From CBCPNA01 sp965120415 (lineage in GTDB: Bacteria > Bacillota > Clostridia > Lachnospirales > CAG-274), in the NCBI GenBank assembly GCA_965120415.1, contig CBCPNA010000008.1:1-64000 (forward strand): a DNA stretch of 64,000 nt. The letters run 5' to 3'. The notes beneath the pieces were generated by a model. The model had not been told where the DNA came from and ran no database searches. It worked only from the letters and a program-made list of their open reading frames with translations. Numbering within the stretch: the stretch's first letter is position 1; every line of letters starts with the position of its first letter. The position numbers and the translations under genes were made by a program. Below are positions 35,879 to 44,182 of the stretch, piece by piece.

Positions 35879-36462
35879 TGAAAAATATTATAATAGCAGG
35901 CAATCCAAATGTAGGCAAAAGCACCTTTTTTAATAAGCTTACAAAGCAAAAGCAACATACAGGCAACTGGACAGGTAAAACTGTTTTAAATGCAAAAGGT
36001 AAATTTAAATATAATAATAAAGAATATGAAATAATAGATACTCCAGGGACATATTCTTTAAATATAAATTCTTTAGATGAAAAGGAGGCAAGAAATAGTA
36101 TATGCTTTAAAAAAAGCGACGCTATAATAGTAATGTGTGATGCTAAAGCTTTAGAAAGAAATTTGTTTTTAGCATTTCAAATATCAGAGGTTAAAGATAA
36201 TGTTATATTATGTATAAATTTTTGTAAAGCAGATTTAAAAAAAGATTTTAATATAAATTTTGCATATCTTAATAAATATTTTTCAAAAGTTTGCAAAATT
36301 AATGCTAAAACAGGTAGAGGCTTTTTTGAATTATTAAACTCTATAGAAAATTTAGAAAGAAAAAAAGCTAGCTTTTGCTATGAAGATAATATAGAAAAGG
36401 CTATAAATATTATAGAAAATGCTTTAGATAAAGATTTTAAAAATATAAAAAGCGTTTTATAG
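35878..36462 (+). CDS. feoB: Ferrous iron transporter FeoB, N-terminal GTPase part (frameshifted gene)
   Basis: Encodes the G domain of FeoB: G1 GNPNVGKST, G3 DTPG; the G4 region reads NFCKAD rather than the usual N-x-x-D, which may weaken guanine specificity. Start at 35878 follows GGAGG. The frame ends at TAG 36460 after DFKNIKSVL, but shifting by one base in the A-rich stretch near 36440-36451 gives KKRFIALKILLEEKD, the normal link to the membrane domain, which then continues to 37883. So the gene has lost one base (an A run of five where six are needed) or the assembly has. Confidence 0.8.
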   Translation: MKNIIIAGNPNVGKSTFFNKLTKQKQHTGNWTGKTVLNAKGKFKYNNKEYEIIDTPGTYSLNINSLDEKEARNSICFKKSDAIIVMCDAKALERNLFLAFQISEVKDNVILCINFCKADLKKDFNINFAYLNKYFSKVCKINAKTGRGFFELLNSIENLERKKASFCYEDNIEKAINIIENALDKDFKNIKSVL

Positions 36463-37883
36463 CTTTAAAAATATTGCTAGAAGAAAAAGATATAATACAA
36501 AAAATAGAAGAATACGTAGGCTTTAAATTTTATGAAACAGATGAAATAAAAAATGCTTTTAAAAATGCAAAAAATATTTTAAAACAAAATAATATAGAAG
36601 ATTTAAACACAGCTTTAACAGAAAATATATATAATGAATGCTCTAAAATATATACAGCCAAAAACACAAGCAAAAATACGCTTGATAAAATGGTTACAAG
36701 CAGATGGATAGGTATACCTTTTATGCTAATTTTGCTTTTTATTATATTTTGGATAACTATAGTATTTTCTAACTATTTATCTGCATTATTATCCTATATA
36801 TTTTCAAATATAGAAGGATATATAACAAACTTTTTTAATTTTTTAAATGCTCCTTATATAGTAAAATCTTTTTTTATAGACGGTATTTACAAAATAGTTA
36901 GCTTTGTTGTATCTGTTATGTTACCTCCTATGGCTATATTTTTCCCTTTATTTAGCTTATTTGAAGAGGTGGGCTTTTTGCCACGTATAGCTTTTAACCT
37001 AGATAGAGTTTTTAATGCTTGTGGCAGCTCGGGCAAGCAGTCTTTATGTATGGCGATGGGCTTTGGTTGCAATTGCGTTGGGGTTAATTGTTGTCGTATA
37101 ATAAATTGCAAAAAACAACGGCTTATAGCTATTTTAACAAATAATTTTATACCTTGTAACGGACGTTTGCAAGCTATAATAGCTTTAATAACTATATTTT
37201 TTATTTCTGCTGGTTTTGAAAGTTTAAAAGCAGCATTTTTTTTAACATTATTTATAATTATTAGTATTATAATAACACTTATTGTTTCTAAAATATTTTC
37301 TAAAACTATATTAAAAAGTACAAATGAAATTTTCGCACTAGAATTACCTCCATATAAAAAGCCACCATTTTTTAAAACAATTATAAAAGCGACTAAAGAA
37401 AAGACTTTTTTTGTACTAACAAGGGCTATTTTAATATCTATTCCAGCTGGAGTTGTTATATGGTTTATGACTAATATAACAATTAATGATGAAAGTATTT
37501 TGTATTATCTAACAAGCTTTTTAAATACTCCAGCAAAATGGATAGGGCTAGATGGGGTTATAATACTTGCATTTATATTAGGTTTTCCAGCAAATGAAAT
37601 AATTATGCCTTTAACTGTCATGATTTATTCAAAATCAAATCAATTGCAAGAAATAAGTGATTTTAATATATTGAAAGATATATTAATATCAAATGGCTTT
37701 ACTATAAAAACGGCTATTTGTACAATAATTTTTTATATATTTCATTACCCTTGCGGTAGCGCTTTATGGACAATAAAAAAAGAAACAAATAGTTATAAAT
37801 GGACATTTTTGGCATTTATACTTCCTACCATAATAGGTATAGGCTTATGCTTTTTTATAAATATACTTTTTGAGCTTGTGTAA
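36463..37883 (+). pseudogene. feoB: FeoB membrane domain, out of frame with the GTPase part
   Basis: Continuation of feoB in a different frame (open from about 36440; first possible start TTG at 36474 with no ribosome-binding site). Contains the polytopic transport domain with two Gate-like segments: EEVGFLPRIAFNLDRVF, GFGCNCVGVNCCRIINCKKQRL, FIPCNGRLQAI, and a C-terminal Gate region ending WTIKKETNSYKWTFLAF. About eight to nine membrane helices. The Cys-rich GCNC/NCCRI variation matches a clostridial FeoB subtype. Sequence quality is otherwise perfect, so inactivation, if real, is recent. Confidence 0.75.
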
Positions 37884-37904
37884 GCTAGCTTAATATGATA
37901 TAAT
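37876..37904 (+). promoter_or_regulatory. Possible promoter of the ispF-cysS cluster
   Basis: TTGTGT (37876-37881) and TATAAT (37899-37904), 17-base spacer, just after and overlapping the feoB stop. The -35 is weak. Confidence 0.4.
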
Positions 37905-37936
37905 AATTAATAAGTTTATAACATGGAGTTGGAATT

Positions 37937-38422
37937 ATGCAATTAAAAATAGGCTCAGGTTACGATGTCCATGAACTAGCTTTTGGGCAAAAGCTTATAT
38001 TAGGAGGAGTTTTGATACCTTTTGAAAAGGGGCTTTTGGGACATTCAGACGCTGATGTTTTAACACATGCTATAATGGATAGTATCCTTGGAGCTTTAAA
38101 GGCTGGAGACATAGGAAGACACTTTCCAGATACCGATAATAAATTTAAAAATATATCAAGCCTTTTATTATTAGAGCATGTTTCGCAAATTTTAAATAAA
38201 ATGCAATACGAAATAATAAACATAGACAGCACAATTATTGCCCAAAAGCCTAAATTAGCGCCTTATATACCGCAGATGGAGCAAAATATAGCAAAGCATC
38301 TTAATATAAAAACAGAACAAATAAATATTAAAGCAACTACAGAAGAAGGCTTAGGCTTTACGGGCAGGTTAGAAGGTATAGCAGCAAGTGCTGTTTGTTT
38401 ATTAAAAAATAAAGAGGGTTAA
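37937..38422 (+). CDS. ispF: 2-C-methyl-D-erythritol 2,4-cyclodiphosphate synthase
   Basis: MEP-pathway enzyme that cyclises CDP-ME 2-phosphate to MEcPP, for isoprenoid precursor synthesis. 161 residues, complete: GSGYDVHEL and GHSDADVLTHAIMDSILGA carry the divalent-metal ligands (Asp and His), and TTEEGLGFTGRLEGIAASAV is the C-terminal signature. Two bases before cysS, a common clostridial linkage. No ispD is adjacent. Confidence 0.96.
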   Translation: MQLKIGSGYDVHELAFGQKLILGGVLIPFEKGLLGHSDADVLTHAIMDSILGALKAGDIGRHFPDTDNKFKNISSLLLLEHVSQILNKMQYEIINIDSTIIAQKPKLAPYIPQMEQNIAKHLNIKTEQINIKATTEEGLGFTGRLEGIAASAVCLLKNKEG

Positions 38423-38424
38423 TT

Positions 38425-39837
38425 ATGAATATATACAATACGCTTACAAAACAGAAAGAAAAGTTTATTCCACTTGAAGAAAATAAGGTTAAAATGTATG
38501 TTTGTGGGGTTACGGTATATGATTTTATCCATATAGGTAACGCAAGGCCTTATATCGTTTTTGATACTATCAGAAGATATTTAGAGTACAAAGGCTATGA
38601 GGTAACATATGTACAAAACTTTACAGATATAGATGACAAAATTATAAATAGAGCCAATGAAGAAAATATTACCCCTAAGCAGCTTTCAGACAAATATATA
38701 AAAGAAGCGATTAAAGATTGCCAAATGCTTAATATAAAAAAAGCCACCTTTAACCCACGTGTTACAGAAGAAATACAAGAAATAATACAAATGATACAAA
38801 TACTTATAAAAAAAGGTTATGCTTATGAAAGTTTAGGCACGGTATTTTTTAATACAGCTTTATTTAAAGATTATGGCAAGCTTTCTTCTAAAAAACTAGA
38901 AGAGCTAGAAATAGGTACCAGAGTAAAATTTGATGAAACAAAATTAAACAAAACAGATTTTGTTTTATGGAAACCTAAAAAAGAAAATGAAATAGCTTTT
39001 CTTTCTCCATGGGGCGAGGGTCGCCCAGGCTGGCATATAGAATGTTCTGCTATGGCAAAAAAATATTTAGGAGAGCAAATAGATATACACGCCGGGGGCG
39101 AAGATTTAATCTTTCCTCATCATGAAAATGAAATAGCCCAAAGCGAGTGCGCTAATAGTAAAAAGTTTGCCAATTATTGGCTTCATAACGGCTTTATTAA
39201 TATTGATAATGAAAAAATGAGTAAATCAAAAGGTAACTTTTTTACAATAAGAGATATAGCAAAAGAAGTGCCTTATGATACTATAAGGTTTTTTTTATTA
39301 ACAACACATTATAGGCATAGTATCAACTTTAGTCTAGATTTGCTACAATCAGCCAAGACTTCTTTATCAAGGATAAAAAATTGTGTTAAAAATTTAGATT
39401 ATATAATTAAAAATACAACAGGTAGCTTAAAACAAGAAGAAAGTGTTATTTTACAAAAAGCAGATATATACAAAACAAAGTTTGAAAACGCTATGGAAGA
39501 TGATTTTAACACAGCCGACGCTATATCTTATATATTTGAATTAGTAACTTTTATAAACAGCAATGTAAATGAAAACAGCTCGAATCAATTTGCAAAAAAT
39601 ATGCTACAAATTTTATTAACTCTTACAGATATTTTGGGCATATTATATAAAGCAGAAAATATAGATACAGAAAATATAGATATAGAAAAGATAGAACAGC
39701 TTATAAAAGCTAGAGAACAAGCAAGAAAAAATAAAGATTATAAAAAAGCAGACGAAATAAGAGAAGAACTTAAAAATATAGGCATCTTGATAGAAGATAC
39801 AAGAGCAGGAGTTAGATGGAGCAAAATAGATGGATAA
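38425..39837 (+). CDS. cysS: Cysteinyl-tRNA synthetase
   Basis: Class I synthetase charging tRNA-Cys. 470 residues with the zinc ligand Cys in YVCGVTVYD, the HIGH-type HIGNARPY, the tRNA and zinc-site GWHIECSAMA and FPHHENEIAQSE, and the KMSKS motif (KMSKSKGNFF). C-terminal DALR domain followed by the basic end. Overlaps the mrnC start by eight bases. Confidence 0.97.
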   Translation: MNIYNTLTKQKEKFIPLEENKVKMYVCGVTVYDFIHIGNARPYIVFDTIRRYLEYKGYEVTYVQNFTDIDDKIINRANEENITPKQLSDKYIKEAIKDCQMLNIKKATFNPRVTEEIQEIIQMIQILIKKGYAYESLGTVFFNTALFKDYGKLSSKKLEELEIGTRVKFDETKLNKTDFVLWKPKKENEIAFLSPWGEGRPGWHIECSAMAKKYLGEQIDIHAGGEDLIFPHHENEIAQSECANSKKFANYWLHNGFINIDNEKMSKSKGNFFTIRDIAKEVPYDTIRFFLLTTHYRHSINFSLDLLQSAKTSLSRIKNCVKNLDYIIKNTTGSLKQEESVILQKADIYKTKFENAMEDDFNTADAISYIFELVTFINSNVNENSSNQFAKNMLQILLTLTDILGILYKAENIDTENIDIEKIEQLIKAREQARKNKDYKKADEIREELKNIGILIEDTRAGVRWSKIDG

Positions 39838-40273
39838 AATATTAAATGAAATTTTAAATACAAATAAAAATTACCTTGATATAAGGGCTTATTCTCCTTT
39901 AGCTTTAGCTTATATAGGAGATTCTGTTTTTGATATATGTGTTAAAACATATATTTTAAAAAAAATAAATACAAACCCTAACAAACTTCATAATTTATCA
40001 ACACAATATATAAACGCTATAACACAATCTAAAATGTATTATTATATAATAGACAAAATATCAGAAGAAGAAATAAATGTTTTAAAAAGAGGGCGAAATG
40101 CAAAAGGGCGTATTAGCAAATCAGCATCTTTAAAAGAATACAAAAATGCGACAGGGCTAGAGGCGCTTTTTGGCTATTTGTATTTAAAAGGAGAAATAAA
40201 AAGAATAACAGAAATATTTGAATTATGCTTAAAAAGTTTTGAAATAACAGGAGAAAATAATGAAGAAAAGTAA
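39830..40273 (+). CDS. mrnC: Mini-ribonuclease III
   Basis: 147-residue RNase III-fold endonuclease without the double-stranded-RNA-binding domain, which matures 23S rRNA in Bacillus. Family motifs: SPLALAYIGDSVFDI (catalytic Asp), then KRGRNAKGRISKSAS and YKNATGLEALFGYLYL with the second acidic site. Overlaps cysS (8 bases) and rlmB (14 bases), the standard Firmicutes cysS-mrnC-rlmB order. Confidence 0.95.
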   Translation: MDKILNEILNTNKNYLDIRAYSPLALAYIGDSVFDICVKTYILKKINTNPNKLHNLSTQYINAITQSKMYYYIIDKISEEEINVLKRGRNAKGRISKSASLKEYKNATGLEALFGYLYLKGEIKRITEIFELCLKSFEITGENNEEK

Positions 40274-41111
40274 AAAAAATTTTAAAAAAGATAAAAAAAA
40301 TAATTATAAAGAAAGACATAGAGATTTTAAAAACAAGCAAGACTTTTTCAAAAAAGAAAATAAAGAAAAGCTTGAAGAAGATAATTTGCAGCTAGAGGGG
40401 CGTAACTCTGTTTTAGAGGCTTTAAACAGTGGTAAATTAATAGACAAAATATTTATTAAAAAAGGAGAAATAGAAGGCACATTAAAAGTAATAATTGCAA
40501 AAGCTAAAGAAAAGGGTATAATTATTAAAGAAATAGATAAAGCAAAGTTAGAGCAGATGAAAAAGACGAACAACCCACAAGGTGTTATAGCTATTTGCCC
40601 TGCTTATGAATATTGCGAAGTTTACGATATATTAAATTATGCTAAAGAAAAGAACGAGCCTCCTTTTATAATAATTTTAGATGAGCTTACAGATCCTTAT
40701 AACGTAGGGGCTATAATAAGAACAGCAGAGGCGACTAATGTCCATGGGGTTATTATACCTAAAAGAAGGTCGGCGACTTTAACATCTATTGTTAGCAAGG
40801 CGTCAGCTGGAGCTATAGAATATGTTAAAATAGCAAAAGTTAATAATATATCTAAAGAAATAGAAAAGCTTAAAAAAGAGGGTATTTGGGTTGTTTGCGC
40901 AGATATGAAAGGTACCAGCTATTTTGAGGCAGATTTAAAAGGTGCTTTAGCTATTGTTATAGGTAATGAGGGTAGTGGTGTTTCAAGGCTAGTTAAAGAA
41001 AGATGCGACTATTCTATTAAAATACCTATGCATGGTAAAATACAATCTTTAAATGCATCTGTAGCGGCTGGGCTTATTATGTACGAAGTTTGCAGACAAA
41101 AGGCAAATTAA
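40260..41111 (+). CDS. rlmB: 23S rRNA (guanosine-2'-O-)-methyltransferase RlmB/TrmH family
   Basis: SpoU-class RNA 2'-O-methyltransferase, 283 residues. A very basic N-terminal tail of about 40 residues (KKSKKNFKKDKKNNYKE) precedes the substrate-binding domain (LEGRNSVLEALNSGKLIDKI). The SAM-binding trefoil-knot motifs are present: LDELTDPYNVGAIIRTAEA, VIGNEGSGVSRLVKERCD and IPMHGKIQSLNASVAAGL. Downstream of mrnC with a 14-base overlap and immediately upstream of the yacP remnant. Confidence 0.94.
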   Translation: MKKSKKNFKKDKKNNYKERHRDFKNKQDFFKKENKEKLEEDNLQLEGRNSVLEALNSGKLIDKIFIKKGEIEGTLKVIIAKAKEKGIIIKEIDKAKLEQMKKTNNPQGVIAICPAYEYCEVYDILNYAKEKNEPPFIIILDELTDPYNVGAIIRTAEATNVHGVIIPKRRSATLTSIVSKASAGAIEYVKIAKVNNISKEIEKLKKEGIWVVCADMKGTSYFEADLKGALAIVIGNEGSGVSRLVKERCDYSIKIPMHGKIQSLNASVAAGLIMYEVCRQKAN

Positions 41112-41112
41112 T

Positions 41113-41637
41113 ATGAAAAATAAAAAAGATGAATATTTGTTAATTGATGGATATAATATAATATTTGCATAGGATAATCTAAAAAAAATAGCAAATTATA
41201 GCTTAGAAGAAGCAAGAAATAAGCTTATACATATACTTTCTAATTACCAAGGGATAAAAGGTAATAACATTATAATAGTTTTTGATGCGCATTTTGTTAA
41301 AAGTAGTAAAAGAAATATAGAAAAAATAGGAAATGTTTTTGTAATATATACAAAAGAGGCAGAAACAGCTGATAATTATATAGAATATATAACTAAAAAA
41401 TATGTTAAGAAAAACACAGTTAGAGTTGCTACATCAGATAATACAGAGCGAATAATAATTTTAGGAAGTGGTGCTATAGCTATTTCGGCAGCAGAGCTAA
41501 AAAAGGAAATAAATAAGACAGAAAAATATATAGCAAAAAAAATAGAAGATATAAAGCCTATAAAAGATAGCATGCTTTTTGATAACATAGATCCAGAAAT
41601 TGCAAAATGGATCGAAAGTATTATTAAAAAAAAATAA
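41113..41637 (+). pseudogene. YacP-like NYN-domain RNase with in-frame amber codon
   Basis: The frame starting at ATG 41113, one base after rlmB, encodes LLIDGYNIIFA, then TAG at 41170-41172, and continues open as DNLKKIANYSLEEARNKL...IVFDAHFV...TKEAETADNYIE...RVATSDNTERIIILGSGA to TAA at 41635. This is a full-length (174-codon) YacP/Rae1 NYN-domain protein, a ribosome-associated endoribonuclease family. In relatives the residue at the stop position is Trp (IIFAW), so TGG changed to TAG. No start codon with a ribosome-binding site follows the stop. Position after rlmB is the normal Firmicutes one. Confidence 0.85.
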
Positions 41638-41678
41638 AAATTGTATATTAAGTTTTTTTGTCATATTATCAAATATAG

Positions 41679-41707
41679 TTGTCAAGGCTTAAAAAAAATG
41701 ATATAAT
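41679..41707 (+). promoter_or_regulatory. Promoter of the 119-residue membrane protein gene
   Basis: TTGTCA (41679-41684) and TATAAT (41702-41707) with a 17-base spacer. Confidence 0.65.
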
Positions 41708-41740
41708 TAATAAAATTATTTAAAATTATAAGGAGTTTTT

Positions 41741-42100
41741 ATGTATATACCAACCATTAGCGATATAATAATTTCTTTATTTTTAGCTTTTATAATACTA
41801 TTTATAATAAAGCTTTTTACAGCCAAAAGTTTTGATAAAGAATTTATATATCCTTTAAAGGAAGATCCTAAAACAGTTATAAATACTTTTTATAAGCTAT
41901 TTCCTAAAAAGGACATAACCTTTAAAGGCAAAGTTTATAAAAGGGGGATGCATATAGAGCTTATAACAAATAATGAGATTATAGAAGGTATATTTATAGG
42001 GCAAAATTCTAAAGAACTTTTATGTATTTTAACAAAAGAATATTTTATAACAAATAAATTTAATAATATTATAGAAATTAATTTAATAGAAAATAATTAA
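41741..42100 (+). CDS. Uncharacterised single-pass membrane protein
   Basis: 119 residues: one N-terminal transmembrane helix (about 7-27) followed by a soluble domain of about 90 residues with a beta-rich look (KGKVYKRGMHIELITNNEIIEGIFIGQNSKELLCILTKEYFI). No recognised family. Good ribosome-binding site (AAGGAG). 15 bases upstream of the stalk-domain/TolC-like gene, so the two are likely an operon. Confidence 0.7.
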   Translation: MYIPTISDIIISLFLAFIILFIIKLFTAKSFDKEFIYPLKEDPKTVINTFYKLFPKKDITFKGKVYKRGMHIELITNNEIIEGIFIGQNSKELLCILTKEYFITNKFNNIIEINLIENN

Positions 42101-42115
42101 ACATGGAGGAGAGTT

Positions 42116-43633
42116 ATGAAAAGATATTTTAAAATGCTTGTTTCTTGTGCTTGTATTTGTTGTTTATCTATTAATTCTGCTTTTGCAAGTAATACAAAAA
42201 TATCTTTATTAAACGATAAATTATTAGCACCTTTAAAATATGATATAATAAACCAAAGCGGTACATTAATAATGCAGTATAGCGAGCTTTTTAGCTCTAT
42301 GGGGGCAGAGGTGAGCTTTAATGAATATAAGCAGACTATTACTGCATCGTTAGATGGAGATACTATCGTTATATACTTAAATAACGATTATGCCACATTT
42401 AACGGCGAAAAGATAGAAATAAGCAAAACAATTATAGATGATGAAGTTTATTTACCAGTAAGGCAAATTTGTGAGCTTTTTGGCTTTGAGGTTGCATGGG
42501 ATATGGAAAAAAGCCAGGTATCTTTAACAAAAGAGTCAGAGGGTTACCTATTTTTAAAAACAAAAAGTGATGGAGCGGAAATTGCTGATTTTGATACATT
42601 GCTTGAAAAGGCGTTAGCAAATAATACTAATTTTGCTAACATAACAGATACTTGTAATTATTTAGAAAAATTAAAAAAAGATTATAAACAGAATCTTACA
42701 GATACAGACCCAAATGATTTAGGCATAAACACATTTCCGGTTGATGGTTCAGATTCTGTATATATAGATACAGATGAGTTAAGCTATTTAGACAGCAGCT
42801 TAAGTATTTTAAGAACGATAAAATCTACAGATAGCCAGCTTCAAAATCAAAAAATAAATCAGCAGATTATAGAAGATAGCGTTTCTTATTCTATAGTAGC
42901 TTCTTTTCTCTCAATAAAAGAAGTAGAGCTTGATATACAGGTGCTAGAAGCACAAATAGAAAATGAAAATTTAAATCTGCAAAATTGCGAAGCTAAATAC
43001 CGATACGGCTTAATCTCTGAACAAGCTTTGAGCAGCGTTAAAAGTAATTTAGAAACGCTTAATGCAAATTTGCAAACTTTACAAGATAATTTAGAAGTGC
43101 AAAAAAATGTATTAAAATCTATATTAGGTACATCACGTGATATATATTTTGATATAGATATAGAAGTTGATTATAGCGATTTTGAAGAAATTCAGCTACA
43201 AACATGTATATCAACTGCAAAATCAAAAGATTTATCTATACAGATATTGCAAAATGAATTAGAAGTTTGTGAATACAACCTTTCAACAAATTTTGATGCT
43301 ACTGCAACAGAAAAAACAAAATTAAGAAATGAAGTTTATGCAGCCCAAAGAGCAATAGACGACCAAAAAGAAAGCCTAGAACAAGGGCTTACTAGTACCT
43401 ATACAACGCTTAAAAGTTTATATAACCAAAAAGAAACGCTAAATACAGCTTTAGAACAAGCTATAACAGATTATAATACAGCAGTATCTAACTACAACGC
43501 AGGGGAAATAACTCTTTATGATTTGAAAAATGCAGAGCTTTCTGTAATGAATTGTGAAAAAAATCTAGAAGAAAGTGGACTTAATTTCTACCTATATTTA
43601 TACAAATTTAATACACCACATTTAAATGCTTAA
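42116..43633 (+). CDS. Secreted protein: stalk domain plus TolC-like helical domain
   Basis: 505 residues with a signal peptide (1-25, cleavage near AFA). Residues about 35-145 are a copper amine oxidase N-terminal/stalk domain (VSFNEYKQTITASLDGD, DEVYLPVRQICELFGFEVAWD), common in clostridial surface proteins. The rest (about 160-500) is a long helical region whose pattern (LNLQNCEAKYRYGLISEQALSSVKSNLETL; YNAGEITLYDLKNAELSVM) resembles the TolC/outer-membrane efflux protein repeat, although a Gram-positive has no outer membrane. GGAGGAG ribosome-binding site. The fusion suggests an envelope-spanning or surface-assembly role, but function is unknown. Confidence 0.75.
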   Translation: MKRYFKMLVSCACICCLSINSAFASNTKISLLNDKLLAPLKYDIINQSGTLIMQYSELFSSMGAEVSFNEYKQTITASLDGDTIVIYLNNDYATFNGEKIEISKTIIDDEVYLPVRQICELFGFEVAWDMEKSQVSLTKESEGYLFLKTKSDGAEIADFDTLLEKALANNTNFANITDTCNYLEKLKKDYKQNLTDTDPNDLGINTFPVDGSDSVYIDTDELSYLDSSLSILRTIKSTDSQLQNQKINQQIIEDSVSYSIVASFLSIKEVELDIQVLEAQIENENLNLQNCEAKYRYGLISEQALSSVKSNLETLNANLQTLQDNLEVQKNVLKSILGTSRDIYFDIDIEVDYSDFEEIQLQTCISTAKSKDLSIQILQNELEVCEYNLSTNFDATATEKTKLRNEVYAAQRAIDDQKESLEQGLTSTYTTLKSLYNQKETLNTALEQAITDYNTAVSNYNAGEITLYDLKNAELSVMNCEKNLEESGLNFYLYLYKFNTPHLNA

Positions 43634-43697
43634 CATTAACAATTGCCTTTCTTTTAACATATTATATAACAAATATATATTAAAAGGAGGGCAAAAA

Positions 43698-43982
43698 GTG
43701 AATTTTTTAGTAGAAGATATTTGCCGTTGTATAGGACAAACAGTAACTATTTTTACAGCAAGTGGTGGGGCATCTGGTAAAGGCTTTACGGGAGTTTTGA
43801 TATCTGTCACAAATTGTGCTATAAAGCTTTTAGTAAGCGTAGGTGCAGCACCAGCTTGTCCTTTAGGTAGTAGGTGCAGAAGTTGTAATAGATGTAGATA
43901 TAAAAATAATTGTACACCTTTAGGGGCAATTGCAATAATACCAACAAATGCAATAGTAGCATTTGTACACAATGCTATATAA
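43698..43982 (+). CDS. Small Cys-rich conserved clostridial protein
   Basis: 94 residues from GTG at 43698, supported by AAAGGAGGG seven bases upstream; the ATG at 43626 inside the preceding gene is not used. Beginning NFLVEDICRCIGQTVTIFT, then ASGGASGKGFTGVLISVTN and a Cys cluster (ACPLGSRCRSCNRCRYKNNC, nine Cys overall including upstream ones), ending with hydrophobic TPLGAIAIIPTNAIVAFV. I recall related small proteins in spore-forming Clostridia but cannot name a function; a spore-coat role is possible. Followed by its own terminator. Confidence 0.7.
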   Translation: MNFLVEDICRCIGQTVTIFTASGGASGKGFTGVLISVTNCAIKLLVSVGAAPACPLGSRCRSCNRCRYKNNCTPLGAIAIIPTNAIVAFVHNAI

Positions 43983-43997
43983 TTTTATAAATATAAG

Positions 43998-44029
43998 GGC
44001 TATAATAATAAATTATAGCTTTTTATTTT
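43998..44029 (+). terminator. Terminator after the Cys-rich gene
   Basis: GCTATAAT (43999-44006) pairs with ATTATAGC (44012-44019), followed by TTTTTATTTT. Confidence 0.75.
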
Positions 44030-44145
44030 ATGCAAAAGTATATTAAGAAGTAATAAAAAAAGTTATAAGTGAAAGCTTGTATAAAAGTATATAAAAAGGT
44101 ATAGTAAAAATTAACTATTTTTTAAATCAACCTTAATATATAACA

Positions 44146-44177
44146 AAAAAGACTATCTTTTGTTAGATAGTCTTTTT
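44146..44177. terminator. Terminator of greA-lysS
   Basis: AAAAAGACTATCT pairs with AGATAGTCTTTTT; T-rich on both strands, directly after the lysS stop. Confidence 0.85.
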
Positions 44178-44182
44178 ATAAA

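Noticed and set aside
43622..43972. Minus-strand frame opposite the Cys-rich protein
   Set aside because: It mirrors a plus-strand gene with a strong ribosome-binding site and recognisable conservation.
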